A stretch of 64,000 bases of DNA from Desulfovibrio sp. JY (lineage in GTDB: Bacteria > Desulfobacterota > Desulfovibrionia > Desulfovibrionales > Desulfovibrionaceae), in the NCBI GenBank assembly GCA_021730285.1, contig CP082962.1, positions 1,364,001 to 1,428,000 on the forward strand, read 5' to 3'. The notes below the pieces were generated by a model. It saw nothing but the letters and a program-made list of their open reading frames with translations, had not been told where the DNA came from and made no database searches. The translations under genes and the position numbers were made by a program. Below, in pieces: positions 44,859-53,509 of this stretch (position 1 is the first letter of the stretch; every line of letters starts with the position of its first letter).

Positions 44859-45117
44859 AACCGTGTTCCTGCCGGCCTGGATCTCCTTTCTGACCGGGCT
44901 GGCCCTTTTTTTCACCCGCCGCTGGATCGCCGACGTTGCCCTCAGCCTCGACAGCCTCGACGAGAGGCTGCGCGAGCTGGAAAAAAGCCAGGCCGACTGC
45001 CGCCTGGAAATGGCCACCGGCCATCCCAGCCGGGCCGAGATGGACCGGGCCGTCGACCGGCTCGACAACCACGCCACCCGCCTGACCATCCTGGAAGAAC
45101 GCGATCTCGCGGCCTGA
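44848..45117 (+). CDS. Small membrane protein, DUF2730-like
   Basis: An 89-residue protein with an N-terminal membrane helix (LPAWISFLTGLALFFTRRW) and a coiled-coil remainder (DERLRELEKSQADCRLEM...). The shape is like DUF2730 proteins of Mu-like phages, often encoded next to lysis genes. The ATG at 44848 follows AGGAGG, with a 10-bp-plus spacing. It overlaps the preceding gene. Confidence 0.55.
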   Translation: MALETVFLPAWISFLTGLALFFTRRWIADVALSLDSLDERLRELEKSQADCRLEMATGHPSRAEMDRAVDRLDNHATRLTILEERDLAA

Positions 45118-45148
45118 CGCTCTTCAACCCGCCATGGAGGAATTTCCC

Positions 45149-45271
45149 ATGCCAAGCGCCCCCATCCGCGCCGTCAGCCTCGACGGCCTGCTCACCCTCA
45201 ATCCCCACCTCACCCTGGCCGATATCCTGGCCCTGTGGCGCTGGACCGGCCCGTCCGAGCGCCTGCATTAG
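45149..45271 (+). CDS. 40-residue hypothetical protein
   Basis: MPSAPIRAVSLDGLLTLNP... with a C-terminal LADILALWRWTGPSE. The ATG at 45149 follows GGAGGA at good spacing and it continues the run of small phage-like genes. It is too short for family assignment. Confidence 0.45.
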   Translation: MPSAPIRAVSLDGLLTLNPHLTLADILALWRWTGPSERLH

Positions 45272-45295
45272 GGGAGGAGGAGGGCGGGAATGCAT

Positions 45296-45372
45296 GCGAG
45301 AGGGGAACCCTTTTTAGGAAAAAAGGGTTCCCCTCTCGCGCTCTCCCCTCCCAAAAACTTTTAACTTTTTTG
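45296..45372. repeat. Interspersed repeat, solo A half-unit (locus 9)
   Basis: Hairpin 45296-45339 with arms GCGAGAGGGGAACCC / GGGTTCCCCTCTCGC, then GCTCTCCCCTCCC and AAAAACTTTTAAC. It follows the small ORF block. Confidence 0.83.
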
Positions 45373-45442
45373 GTGTGTTACGGGCAGATTTTCTATTTCC
45401 TTTCAAGAGCGCTCTTTGGAAGGACAAAATCAAGCATGATGC

Positions 45443-45640
45443 GGGAGCCAGGAGCGGCCGTAAGCTGGGAACCGCCATATACGGGGCGGGCAGCCAGGCG
45501 TGGTCGAAAGCTGGAATCCACCCACAAATGGGGCGGGCAGCCAGAGGCGAACGAAAACTGGAAACCGCACAGATATGGGGCAGGCAGTTGGGGACGGCCG
45601 AGAGCTGGAAATCGACCATATATGGAGCGGGACAGCCAGG
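45443..45640. repeat. Degenerate tandem repeat of ~46-47 bp (about four units)
   Basis: Units starting AGCTGGA at 45463, 45509, 45556 and 45603 contain a CC(A/G)N...ATATGGGGCGGGCAG block and a CCAGGGGCG-like end. Spacings of 46, 47 and 47 bp are direct counts. A single unit of the same family is at ~31020-31060. No open reading frame follows the period. Confidence 0.7.
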
Positions 45641-45721
45641 GGCGGGGAGGGGGTGTGGCGGACGCGAAGGCGTATTCTTCAAATATGCGCCGCGCGCGTC
45701 CGCCACACCCCTTCCCCGCCC
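45640..45721. repeat. Long hairpin, third repeat family, copy 2
   Basis: Outer arms GGGCGGGG (45640-45647) / CCCCGCCC (45714-45721) and GGGGTGTGGCGGACGCG / CGCGTCCGCCACACCCC form an almost continuous stem. The apex, GCGTATTCTTCAAATATGCGC, is shared with copy 1 at 31082. Changes in the outer arms relative to copy 1 are compensatory, suggesting the fold is conserved. Confidence 0.75.
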
Positions 45722-45802
45722 AACCGATCAAATTGATCTTGGTCCGGTTTCCGGACGACGTCCCCGCATCCAGCATGTCGTATCCAAGCAAGGAGAGCGG
45801 TT

Positions 45803-46348
45803 ATGAGCAAATCCGGGCGGGAAACCCGCCTGACGGACCGGCAACGCCGCTTCGTCCAGGAATATCTGGTCGACCTGCGTCCGGCGGCAGCGGCGGTACG
45901 GGCCGGCTACGGCGCAAAATGCGCCAAAGTGACCGGGAACCGGATCAAAAACCTGCCCCACGTCCGCGCCGCCATCGAGGAAGCCATGGAAGAGCGCAGC
46001 CAACGCCTCGGCATCACCCAGGACCGGGTGGTGCTGGAACTGGCCCGCATCGCCTTTGCCGACATCAGGGAATTCGTGGACTGGGACGCCGGCGGCGTGA
46101 CGCTTCGGGCCTCCCGGGAGCTGACGCCGCAGCAGACCGCCTGCGTGTCCGAAATCGTGGAGAGCGCCGGCAAGTCGGGCAAGGGGCTTCGCATCAAGCT
46201 CCACGGCAAGACCCAGGCCCTGGCCGCCCTGGCCCGGCACCTGGGCGGGCGCGAGGCCGCCGAAGAAGCTTCCGGCGCGCGCCCCGTCACCGTGGTCACC
46301 TGTGTGCCGCCGCCCGATCCTCTGCCCGACGCCTCCGGGGAGGCTTAA
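45803..46348 (+). CDS. Phage terminase small subunit
   Basis: A 181-residue Terminase_2-type (XtmA-like) DNA-recognition subunit. It starts RLTDRQRRFVQEYLVDLRPAAAAVRAGYGAK, the family's helix-turn-helix, then KVTGNRIKNLPHVRAAIEEAMEERSQRLGITQDRVV. It selects phage DNA for packaging together with the large subunit at 46927. The ATG at 45803 follows GGAGAG. Confidence 0.88.
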   Translation: MSKSGRETRLTDRQRRFVQEYLVDLRPAAAAVRAGYGAKCAKVTGNRIKNLPHVRAAIEEAMEERSQRLGITQDRVVLELARIAFADIREFVDWDAGGVTLRASRELTPQQTACVSEIVESAGKSGKGLRIKLHGKTQALAALARHLGGREAAEEASGARPVTVVTCVPPPDPLPDASGEA

Positions 46349-46462
46349 CGCCTCCTGCCTTCAAAACGCGCTGTAAGGCCCCTTGCGGCAGAGCCTCATC
46401 CAGCCGCCCACCGAGTCATACGTTTGGAAAAGGGTACGCGTGGGAAGGGGCTCCCTCCCTTT

Positions 46463-46807
46463 TCAGAGATGTTCCCCTCGTTCCCCCTTGTTGCCGAACG
46501 CCTGCGGTTTGGCCGCCCCACCCTGCACGCGCGAGCGGCAGTAGGCCCGCAGCGCCTCGAAATCCACCGCGCCCATGCTTGCCCCGTTGTCGTTTGCGGC
46601 GTGGAGCAGCCGGGCGGCCATCAGGCAGTCGGCCACCGGATCTGGAGCGGGAGCGGGTTGCGCGGCGGCTTCCGTCGCCTTGAGCACCCTGGCATAGGCG
46701 CCAAGCCCCGATCCGCGCCGGCCGGCCGATGCCACCGCCCCGACGCAGACGGCGATCGCCAGCACCAGAGCCAATACCAGCAGACGTTTGGGCCAAACCT
46801 TTGCCAT
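46463..46807 (-). CDS. Hypothetical exported protein inside the terminase block
   Basis: A 114-residue protein with an N-terminal hydrophobic segment (RLLVLALVLAIAVCVGAVASAG), probably a signal peptide or anchor. The rest includes DCLMAARLLHAANDNGASMG and has no recognised domain. The ATG at 46807 follows GGAGGT. It is encoded antisense between the two terminase genes, as phage morons often are. Confidence 0.6.
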   Translation of the reverse strand: MAKVWPKRLLVLALVLAIAVCVGAVASAGRRGSGLGAYARVLKATEAAAQPAPAPDPVADCLMAARLLHAANDNGASMGAVDFEALRAYCRSRVQGGAAKPQAFGNKGERGEHL

Positions 46808-46926
46808 GACCAATACCTCCAGGTCGTAGACCTGTTGTCAACTCTGAGGCCTGCCCAAACCGTGCCAGAAAAAATCCCATTTATTCCAGACTGTTTTCCT
46901 TTCCCTGAAACTCCTGGAGCGCTGCA

Positions 46927-48384
46927 TTGCAACATTTTGACGATATATCGGCGAATCCCGCGCGCCATGGCGATCGCATCGTCATCGATTACAAGCCCCA
47001 GCCGCGCCAGGCCGCCCTGCACGCCTGCCCGGCCAACGAAATCCTTTTCGGCGGTGCGGCCGGCCCCGGCAAAAGCCATGCCCTGCGCTTCGAGGCGCTG
47101 CTGGCCTGCCTGCGGGTATCGGGCCTTCGCGCCTACCTTTTCCGGCGCACGCAACCCGAACTGGAGCACAACCACATCCTGCCGGCGCTGTCCCAGTTTC
47201 CCAAGGGCATCGGAACGTTCCGGGCCGCCAAGCATCGCTTTGAATTCATGAACGGTTCGATCCTGTTTTTTTGCAGCTGCCACCGCGAAGCCAACGTGTT
47301 CGCCTACCAGGGGGCGGAGATCCATCTGCTGCTCATCGACGAACTGACCCATTTCACCGAATTCATGTACGACTACCTGCGCGGCCGGTTACGCTGCACC
47401 CTCGATGTGCCGTCCGGCCTGCGCCACAAAATTCCGGGCATCGTGTGCGCCTCCAATCCCGGCGGCGTGGGCCACGCCTTCGTCAAGGCCCGGTTCGTGG
47501 ACTTTGCCCCGCCCATGGTGCCAAGGCGCGCCCCGGCCGGTGAAGGGGGCATGCTGCGCTGCCACATTCCCGGGCGGCTTGCCGACAACCCCATCCTCCT
47601 CGCCCGGGACCCGGGCTATGCTAAACGCCTCGACGCCCTGCCCGAACCGTATCGCACGGCCTACCGCGACGGCGACTGGGACGTGTTCATGGGCCAGGCC
47701 TTCGCCTTTTCCAGGCGGCTGCACGTGGTCAAACCCAGGCCCGTGCCGGAGACGGCCCCGCTTTTCATGACCTTCGACTGGGGCTACGGCGCGCCTTTTT
47801 CCGTGGGCTGGTGGTGGGTGGACGGGGAGGGGAGGCTTTTGCGATTCGCCGAATGGTACGGCACCAACGGCTCGCCCAACCAGGGCCTGCGCCTGACCGA
47901 TTCGCGCATCGCCGCCGGCATCTGCGAACGGGAAACGCGCCACGGCATCGCCGGACGCTTCATCACCCGGCTGGCCGGGCCGGACTGTTTCGCCAAGAAA
48001 CCCGATTATCGCGGCGGCGGCCAGGGTCCGAGCACGGCCGAGGTCTTTGCCGCGTCGGGAATATTCCTGGCCCCGGGCGATCCCTCGCGCACGGCCAAGA
48101 TCCGCCAGTTCCACGAACGGCTGCGGCCCCGCGTCGACGGGCCGCCCATGCTCCAGGTCTACGACGTGTGCGAACACTTCATCCGCACCATCCCGCTTCT
48201 GGTCACGGACCGGCGCAATGTGGAGGACATCGACACCACCGGCGAGGATCACATCTATGACGAGGCCTGCCATGCCTGCATGGCCCGGCCCCTGGCCCCG
48301 GGGGGCGGGAAAACGGAAATGCGGCCGGCGGCCCGGATCATCGACGCCGTGACCGCCGTCCAGGACGGACAGGAGATGCCATGA
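46927..48384 (+). CDS. Phage terminase large subunit
   Basis: A 485-residue packaging motor. The ATPase domain has Walker A FGGAAGPGKSHALRF (~43-57) and Walker B LLLIDELTHF. The nuclease domain includes LFMTFDWGYG (first catalytic Asp) and TGEDHIYDEACHAC (later acidic residues). The TTG start at 46927 follows GGAG at normal spacing. No portal, capsid or protease gene follows: only one more small gene, then AT-rich DNA. Confidence 0.9.
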   Translation: MQHFDDISANPARHGDRIVIDYKPQPRQAALHACPANEILFGGAAGPGKSHALRFEALLACLRVSGLRAYLFRRTQPELEHNHILPALSQFPKGIGTFRAAKHRFEFMNGSILFFCSCHREANVFAYQGAEIHLLLIDELTHFTEFMYDYLRGRLRCTLDVPSGLRHKIPGIVCASNPGGVGHAFVKARFVDFAPPMVPRRAPAGEGGMLRCHIPGRLADNPILLARDPGYAKRLDALPEPYRTAYRDGDWDVFMGQAFAFSRRLHVVKPRPVPETAPLFMTFDWGYGAPFSVGWWWVDGEGRLLRFAEWYGTNGSPNQGLRLTDSRIAAGICERETRHGIAGRFITRLAGPDCFAKKPDYRGGGQGPSTAEVFAASGIFLAPGDPSRTAKIRQFHERLRPRVDGPPMLQVYDVCEHFIRTIPLLVTDRRNVEDIDTTGEDHIYDEACHACMARPLAPGGGKTEMRPAARIIDAVTAVQDGQEMP

Positions 48385-48668
48385 TGGAACAGGATTTCAC
48401 TTTCGCCATGTTGGTCCAGGCGGGTCTCGCCCTGTTGTTTCTGCTTGTCGGCTGGCGGCTCGGCCGGGAAAGCGCCGGGCGGGCCATGTTCGACCAGCCG
48501 CTGCTGTCCCGGCCGTCCGAGGCCATGCCCGAGGAACCCGATCCCTGGGCCGAGGCCGCCCTGGATATGGAGGGCGCGCGCCACGCGGTGGATAGTTTTT
48601 CACCAAACGAGCCTGAAAGGCCTGGTTCGACTACGGGTGAAAACCATCATCCATATAATTTTACATGA
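48381..48668 (+). CDS. Small membrane protein after terL
   Basis: A 95-residue protein with one membrane helix (MLVQAGLALLFLLVGWRLG) and an acidic tail ending in an odd GSTTGENHHPYNFT. The ATG overlaps the terminase stop (ATGA). The tail changes composition and runs into AT-rich DNA, which may mark the right end of the phage block. Confidence 0.6.
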   Translation: MMEQDFTFAMLVQAGLALLFLLVGWRLGRESAGRAMFDQPLLSRPSEAMPEEPDPWAEAALDMEGARHAVDSFSPNEPERPGSTTGENHHPYNFT

Positions 48669-48920
48669 TTTTTTATTGTCGATCGTATCGGTTGGCCCTG
48701 TATTTAAAATATACAGAGCGCGCCTTTTCCCGGCCCCGACTGTGCGCGTTTTATCCAGCCTGACGGTGATCGCTGCGCGTCATTCTCTATAACTTACTTA
48801 TTTTATTAAATAATATTACATGGCACGGTCCATGCTTTACTTCGTGCAAACGCCGCGACCAACGGCCGGCAACACGCCGGCAATGCGGAAAAAACTTTCG
48901 CGCACCAACGTTATACGGAG
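48669..48920. other. AT-rich gene-free stretch at the end of the phage block
   Basis: About 250 bp clearly more AT-rich than the flanks, with TATTTAAAATATAC and TTATTTTATTAAATAATATTAC. No gene, tRNA or clear direct repeat for an attachment site is seen. It also holds the promoter region of the Spy-like gene. Confidence 0.5.
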
Positions 48921-48929
48921 GACTACGAC

Positions 48930-49424
48930 ATGAACGGCAAGAAATTCGGCATCGTCCTGACCGCTCTGGCCACCCTGGCCCTTTCCGCTTCCCTGGCCAT
49001 GGCCCGCCCCGGCGGCCCTGCCGGCGTCAGAGGCGGCGGTAACGGCCCTGCGGACTGTCCGGGTTACGGCGGCGGCTTCATGACCCAGCTGACTCCGGAA
49101 AAGCAGGCCGCCTTCCAGAAGCTGCATGACGACTACGCGGCCAAGACCGCCCAGTTGCGCGCCGACCTCGGCGTCAAGCGGGCCGAGCTCAACGCCCTGG
49201 CCGTGGCCCAAAATCCCGACCAGACCAAGATCGACGCCCTGACCAAGGAAATCGGCGACATGCAGGGCAAGCTTCTGTCCGCCCGCACGGCCTTCCGCAT
49301 CCAGGTCACCAAGGAAATCGGCCCCATGGGCAACGGCCCGATGGGCTGGGGCGGACGCGGCGGCATGGGCGGCTTCCACCATCGCGGCAACGGCGGCTAC
49401 GGCCCCTGCGGCGGCGGCTTCTAA
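48930..49424 (+). CDS. Spy/ZraP-like periplasmic protein
   Basis: A 164-residue protein with a signal peptide (MNGKKFGIVLTALATLALSASLAMA). The mature part has a helical core (LTPEKQAAFQKLHDDYAAKTAQLRADL ... LLSARTAFRIQVTKEI) of the Spy/CpxP/ZraP type and a Gly/Met/His-rich C-terminus that may bind metals. Such proteins are envelope stress chaperones or zinc-binding proteins. The ATG follows GGAGG. Confidence 0.8.
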   Translation: MNGKKFGIVLTALATLALSASLAMARPGGPAGVRGGGNGPADCPGYGGGFMTQLTPEKQAAFQKLHDDYAAKTAQLRADLGVKRAELNALAVAQNPDQTKIDALTKEIGDMQGKLLSARTAFRIQVTKEIGPMGNGPMGWGGRGGMGGFHHRGNGGYGPCGGGF

Positions 49425-49496
49425 AACGAGCGTATGACCAGGGGGTCGGTTTCCAACCGGCCCCCTGACGCGACAACAGCGTATGCAGGCGACACT

Positions 49497-49748
49497 ATGT
49501 GGGGTTGTTTCAATTCATACCCGTTTTCATTCTCCGGAGGCGGTTTTCCCTTCTTCGGGCTGATCGTCCTGGCGGTGATCGTGATCGCGGGGATCTGGGT
49601 CATCCGGGCCCTGCTTCCCGATCCGCATCCCCGGCGAAACGCCCGGGCCGACCGCGACGACGCCCTGCGGATCCTTCGCGTCCGCCTGGCCGAGGGCAGC
49701 ATCTCCGAGGAAGAATTCGAACGCCTCAAGCGCGCCGTCGAATCGTGA
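49497..49748 (+). CDS. Small membrane protein with SHOCT domain
   Basis: An 83-residue protein with one membrane helix (FGLIVLAVIVIAGIWVIRALL) and a C-terminal SHOCT motif (DDALRILRVRLAEGSISEEEFERLKRAV). SHOCT modules are short oligomerisation segments. An upstream in-frame ATG at 49434 is possible but MWGCFNSYPF is the more natural start. It follows the Spy-like gene after 72 bp. Confidence 0.75.
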   Translation: MWGCFNSYPFSFSGGGFPFFGLIVLAVIVIAGIWVIRALLPDPHPRRNARADRDDALRILRVRLAEGSISEEEFERLKRAVES

Positions 49749-49834
49749 GCCCAAATGCGTCATCAACGCTTCCGGCAGCGCCAGAAGCGTTGTTACCATA
49801 AAGCGCAGACATCCCTCCTTCCGTCTCCGCGTGA

Positions 49835-49868
49835 CCCGAAGCGGCTTCCCGCCGCTTCGGGCTTTTTC
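49835..49868 (+). terminator. Rho-independent terminator
   Basis: A perfect 11-bp stem, CCCGAAGCGGC / GCCGCTTCGGG with loop TTCCC, followed by CTTTTTC. It terminates the Spy-SHOCT pair. Confidence 0.8.
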
Positions 49869-49938
49869 ATGCGGTGACATTTGGTCCCGACATTGCTAGA
49901 CACCGGCCCACGTGGCGAAACGTCGCAAGGAGAACCTC

Positions 49939-50550
49939 ATGAGCGAAGAGAAAAAGCAATCACCGGCCACCGTCAGCCGTACCGCTGCTATCCTCGGCGG
50001 CTGCCTGGCCCTCTTGGTGGGTTTTTACCTGGGATTTACCGCCCATGGCATGATGGGACGCCAAGCGGGCGCTCCCGGCGTGGCCCAGGCCCCGGCCCAG
50101 GCCCCGACCCAGCCCGCCATGGACACCGCCATGGCCGACCGCATCAAGGCCATCGAAAAACAGACCCAGCTCGAGCCGGCCAACACCGCCGCCTGGACCC
50201 AGCTGGGCAACCTGTATTTCGATTCCCACCAGTCCGAAAAGGCCATTGCCGCCTACGAGAAATCCCTGACCCTCGATCCGCGCCAGCCCGACGTGCTGAC
50301 CGACCAGGGCGTCATGTACCGGGATAGCGGCCAGTTCGACAAAGCCCTGGCCTGTTTCGACAAGGCCATCGCCCTGAACCCGGCCCACGTGATCGCGTAT
50401 TACAATAAGAGCGTTGTGCTGGAACACGACAAGCACGACAAGGCCGGAGCGATCAATGCGCTGAAGACCCTGGCCGCCAAGAATCCCAACGCCACCCTGC
50501 CGAGCGGCCAGACCGTGACCCAGGCCTTGCAGGAACTCTCCGGCCAATAA
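49939..50550 (+). CDS. Membrane-anchored TPR protein
   Basis: A 203-residue protein with one N-terminal helix (AAILGGCLALLVGFYLGFTAHG) and three or so TPR units (AWTQLGNLYFDSHQSEKAIAAYEKSL, VLTDQGVMYRDSGQFDKALACFDKAI, VIAYYNKSVVLEHDKHDKAGAI). It is similar in shape to TPR proteins used in cytochrome or secretion assembly; the partner is unknown. The ATG at 49939 follows AAGGAG. Confidence 0.83.
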   Translation: MSEEKKQSPATVSRTAAILGGCLALLVGFYLGFTAHGMMGRQAGAPGVAQAPAQAPTQPAMDTAMADRIKAIEKQTQLEPANTAAWTQLGNLYFDSHQSEKAIAAYEKSLTLDPRQPDVLTDQGVMYRDSGQFDKALACFDKAIALNPAHVIAYYNKSVVLEHDKHDKAGAINALKTLAAKNPNATLPSGQTVTQALQELSGQ

Positions 50551-50586
50551 CCCGCTCTCAGCAAACACGTTGCGAGGCGTCCAATT

Positions 50587-51513
50587 ATGCGCGCGACACG
50601 CCCCTTGGTCCTTGTGCTCTTTTTGAGCGCCATGCAGCTGGCCGGCCCCTGGCATGCCGTTGCCGCCGAGAATGCGTCCCTGACGCGCCAGATCGCAGCC
50701 CTCGAGCAACGCGCGCACGGACGCCTCGGCGTCGCCTTTCTCGATGGCGCGGGCTCCCGCGCCTTTGCCTACCGCGGCCAGGAGCGCTTTCCCTTTTGCA
50801 GCACCTTCAAGTTCCTCGTCGCGGCGGCCGTGCTCCAAAAAAGCATGGCCGCCCCGGCGCTGCTCGATAGGCGCATCCGCTACGGAGAAGGCGACCTGCT
50901 GTCCTATGCCCCGGTAACGCGCAAAAACCTTGCGCAGGGCATGGCCGTGGCCGAACTCTGCGCGGCGGCCTTGCAAGTCAGCGACAATACGGCGGCCAAT
51001 CTGCTCATCCGTGAACTCGGCGGCACCCAGGCGGTCAATGCCTTTGCCAAAAGCCTCGGCGACACAGCCTTCCGCCTCGACCACCTCGAACCCGACCTCA
51101 ACGCCGCCATCCCCGGCGATCCGCACGATACGTCCACGCCCGAGGCCATGGCCCGCTCCATGCGCGAAATCGCCCTGGGCAAGGTCCTTGGGCCCTCGCA
51201 GCGGGACCGCTTCGTCGCCTGGATCAAAGGCAACACCACGGGCGACACCAGCATCAAGGCCGGCCTGCCGCCCGGCTGGACCGTCGGCGACAAGACCGGC
51301 GGCGGCAGCTACGGCACCAGCAACGACGTGGCCGTCATCTGGTCGCCCAACGGCAAACCCATCATCGTCCTCGCCGTCTACTTCACCCAACAGCAAAAAG
51401 ACGCGCCGGCCCGCCGGGACGTCCTGGCCGACGCCACGCGCCTCGTGCTGCTCCATTTCTTCCCAGAAACCGAAGGCTCCTCCACCGCCGACAACCGGCC
51501 TAAATGTTATTAG
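50587..51513 (+). CDS. Class A beta-lactamase
   Basis: A 308-residue periplasmic serine hydrolase with a signal peptide ([27 protein letters not shown]). All class A motifs are visible: S72-T-F-K75 (SxxK), S132-D-N134, E168-P-D-L-N172 (Glu166 equivalent) and K236-T-G238. A Cys precedes the active Ser (CSTFK), a feature of some carbapenemase and DES-like enzymes, but no disulfide partner is certain. It should hydrolyse penicillins. No regulator gene is next to it. Confidence 0.93.
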   Translation: MRATRPLVLVLFLSAMQLAGPWHAVAAENASLTRQIAALEQRAHGRLGVAFLDGAGSRAFAYRGQERFPFCSTFKFLVAAAVLQKSMAAPALLDRRIRYGEGDLLSYAPVTRKNLAQGMAVAELCAAALQVSDNTAANLLIRELGGTQAVNAFAKSLGDTAFRLDHLEPDLNAAIPGDPHDTSTPEAMARSMREIALGKVLGPSQRDRFVAWIKGNTTGDTSIKAGLPPGWTVGDKTGGGSYGTSNDVAVIWSPNGKPIIVLAVYFTQQQKDAPARRDVLADATRLVLLHFFPETEGSSTADNRPKCY

Positions 51514-51527
51514 GTAGGAAAGAGAAT

Positions 51528-51675
51528 GCGAGAGGGGGACCCTTTTTGGAAAAAGGGTCCCCCTCTCGCGCTCTCCCCTCCTAAAAACTTCTAACGGTGA
51601 CAGACTGTTATCGTTAAAAGTCTTTGGAAAGGGGGCCCGGGGGGATAACCTTTCTCCAGAAAGGTTTCCCCCCGG
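51528..51675. repeat. Interspersed composite repeat, A-B type (locus 10)
   Basis: Hairpin A 51528-51569, tail CTCCTAAAAACTTCTAACGG, a facing CAGACTGTTATCG, and hairpin B 51637-51675 (one stem position is imperfect: GGATAACC against GGTTTCC). It is between the convergent beta-lactamase and ilvD genes. Confidence 0.87.
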
Positions 51676-51689
51676 TCTCTCTCTTCTCC

Positions 51690-53366
51690 TTACCCTTTGA
51701 CCGGATCCTTGTAGATCGCGCCCTGGGCGGCGGATTTGACCTGGGCGGCGTAGCGGCGGAGCAGCGGCGAGGTAATTTCCTTTTGCGGCCGTCTCCAGGC
51801 AGCGCGGCGTTTTTCCAGCTCGGCCGCGTCCACCTTGAGTTCGAGCTTGCGGGCCGGGATATCGATTTCCACGGTATCGCCCTCGTGGACCAGGGCGATG
51901 GGGCCGCCCTCGGCCGCCTCGGGCGAAACGTGGCCGATGGCGGCGCCGCGCGTGCCGCCGCTGAACCGGCCGTCGGTAATAAGCGCCACGGTCGAGCCCA
52001 TGCCCATGCCCATGATGTTGGAGGTGGGGGAGAGCATCTCGCGCATGCCGGGGCCGCCTTGCGGACCTTCGTAGCGGATGACCACCACGTCGCCGGCCTT
52101 GATCTTGCCGCCGAGGATGGCTTCGTTGGCCGCCTCCTCGTCGTCGAAGACCCGGGCCGGGCCGGTATGGCGCATCATTTCCGGGACCACGGCCGACTGT
52201 TTGACCACGGCGCCGTCCGGGGCCAGGGAGCCGCGCAGGATGGCGATGCCGCCCTCGTTGGCGTAGGGCGCGTCGGCCCGGATGACATCCGGATTCTTGA
52301 TCCCCGCCTTGAGGTCCTTCAGGTTCTCGCCAAGGGTCTTGCCCGTGGCGGTCATGACGTCGAGGTTGAGCAGCCCCTTGGCGGCCAGGGCGCTCATGAC
52401 GGCCGGAATGCCGCCCGCGGTATCGAGGTCGCTCAGGTAGTGGTGGCCGGCCGGGGAGAGCTTGCAGAGGTTCGGCGTCTTGCGCGAAATCTTGTCGAAG
52501 AGGTCGAGGGTCAGCGGCAGGCCCGCCTCGGCGAAGACCGCCGGCAGGTGCAGCACGGTATTGGTGGAGCAGCCGAGCGCCATGTCCATGGTCACGGCGT
52601 TTTCGATGCTCTTTTCGGTAACGATGTCACGCGGCCGGATGTTTTTGGCCAGAAGATCCATGACGCGCATGCCGGCGGTCTTGGCCAGCCGCACCCGTTT
52701 GGCGGTCACGGCCGGGATGGTGCCGTTGCCGGGGAGCCCCAGGCCCACCGACTCCGACAGGCAGTTCATGGAATTGGCCGTGAACATGCCCGAGCAGGAG
52801 CCGCAGCCGGGGCAGGCGTTTTGTTCCAGCTCGTCGAGCTTTTCCGCGTCGATGGCCCCGCGCTTGAACTTGCCCACGGCCTCGAACACGTCGATCAGGT
52901 CGCAGGAGCCGTCCGGCGTGGAACCGGCCATCATGGGGCCGCCGCTGACGATGATCGACGGGATGTTGAGGCGCAGCATGGCCATGAGCATGCCCGGCAC
53001 GACCTTGTCGCAGTTGGGGATCATGACCAGGGCGTCGAAGGGATGGGCCATGGCCATGATTTCGATGGAATCGGCTATGATTTCACGGCTGACCAGGGAA
53101 AAGTGCATGCCGTCGTGGTTCATGGCCAGCCCATCGCACACGCCGATGACCGGGAAAGCCATGGGCGTGCCGCCGGCGAGGCGTACGCCGGCCTTGACCG
53201 CGTCGGCAATGGTGTTCAGGTGGATATGGCCGGGTACGACCTCGTTGGCCGAATTGACGATGCCGATAAGCGGACGCTCCATCTCTTCCCGGGTGAGCCC
53301 CAGGGCGTAGAGCAGGGAACGGTGGGGAGCTTTTTCCAATCCTGATTTAAATTGCGAGCTGCGCAT
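51690..53366 (-). CDS. ilvD: Dihydroxy-acid dehydratase
   Basis: A 558-residue Fe-S dehydratase of branched-chain amino acid synthesis. Fe-S-cluster Cys blocks are seen in [29 protein letters not shown] and [18 protein letters not shown], and the C-terminal [13 protein letters not shown] is conserved. The ATG at 53366 ([19 protein letters not shown]) is the normal start; the frame is open 66 bp further upstream. It is divergent from the glycosyltransferase gene. Confidence 0.96.
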   Translation of the reverse strand: MRSSQFKSGLEKAPHRSLLYALGLTREEMERPLIGIVNSANEVVPGHIHLNTIADAVKAGVRLAGGTPMAFPVIGVCDGLAMNHDGMHFSLVSREIIADSIEIMAMAHPFDALVMIPNCDKVVPGMLMAMLRLNIPSIIVSGGPMMAGSTPDGSCDLIDVFEAVGKFKRGAIDAEKLDELEQNACPGCGSCSGMFTANSMNCLSESVGLGLPGNGTIPAVTAKRVRLAKTAGMRVMDLLAKNIRPRDIVTEKSIENAVTMDMALGCSTNTVLHLPAVFAEAGLPLTLDLFDKISRKTPNLCKLSPAGHHYLSDLDTAGGIPAVMSALAAKGLLNLDVMTATGKTLGENLKDLKAGIKNPDVIRADAPYANEGGIAILRGSLAPDGAVVKQSAVVPEMMRHTGPARVFDDEEAANEAILGGKIKAGDVVVIRYEGPQGGPGMREMLSPTSNIMGMGMGSTVALITDGRFSGGTRGAAIGHVSPEAAEGGPIALVHEGDTVEIDIPARKLELKVDAAELEKRRAAWRRPQKEITSPLLRRYAAQVKSAAQGAIYKDPVKG

Positions 53367-53509
53367 GGCTGTTTCCTTGGTCCTTGAACGGTGTTGGCCG
53401 ACCGGAAGCGGTCGGCGGCCGGAGTTTCCCACAGGACAGGACCGGCTGGCAAGGGCACGGCTTGCACGAAAGGCGCTTGTGCCGCACCATAGGGCGCATC
53501 GGAGGCAGC

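Noticed and set aside
45443-45640. Tandem 46-47-bp repeat considered as a CRISPR array
   Set aside because: Units are adjacent and degenerate over their full length, without constant repeats and unique spacers, and no cas genes are near.
48669-48920. Possible prophage attachment site in the AT-rich stretch
   Set aside because: No tRNA gene and no matching direct repeat on the other side of the phage-like block was found by eye.
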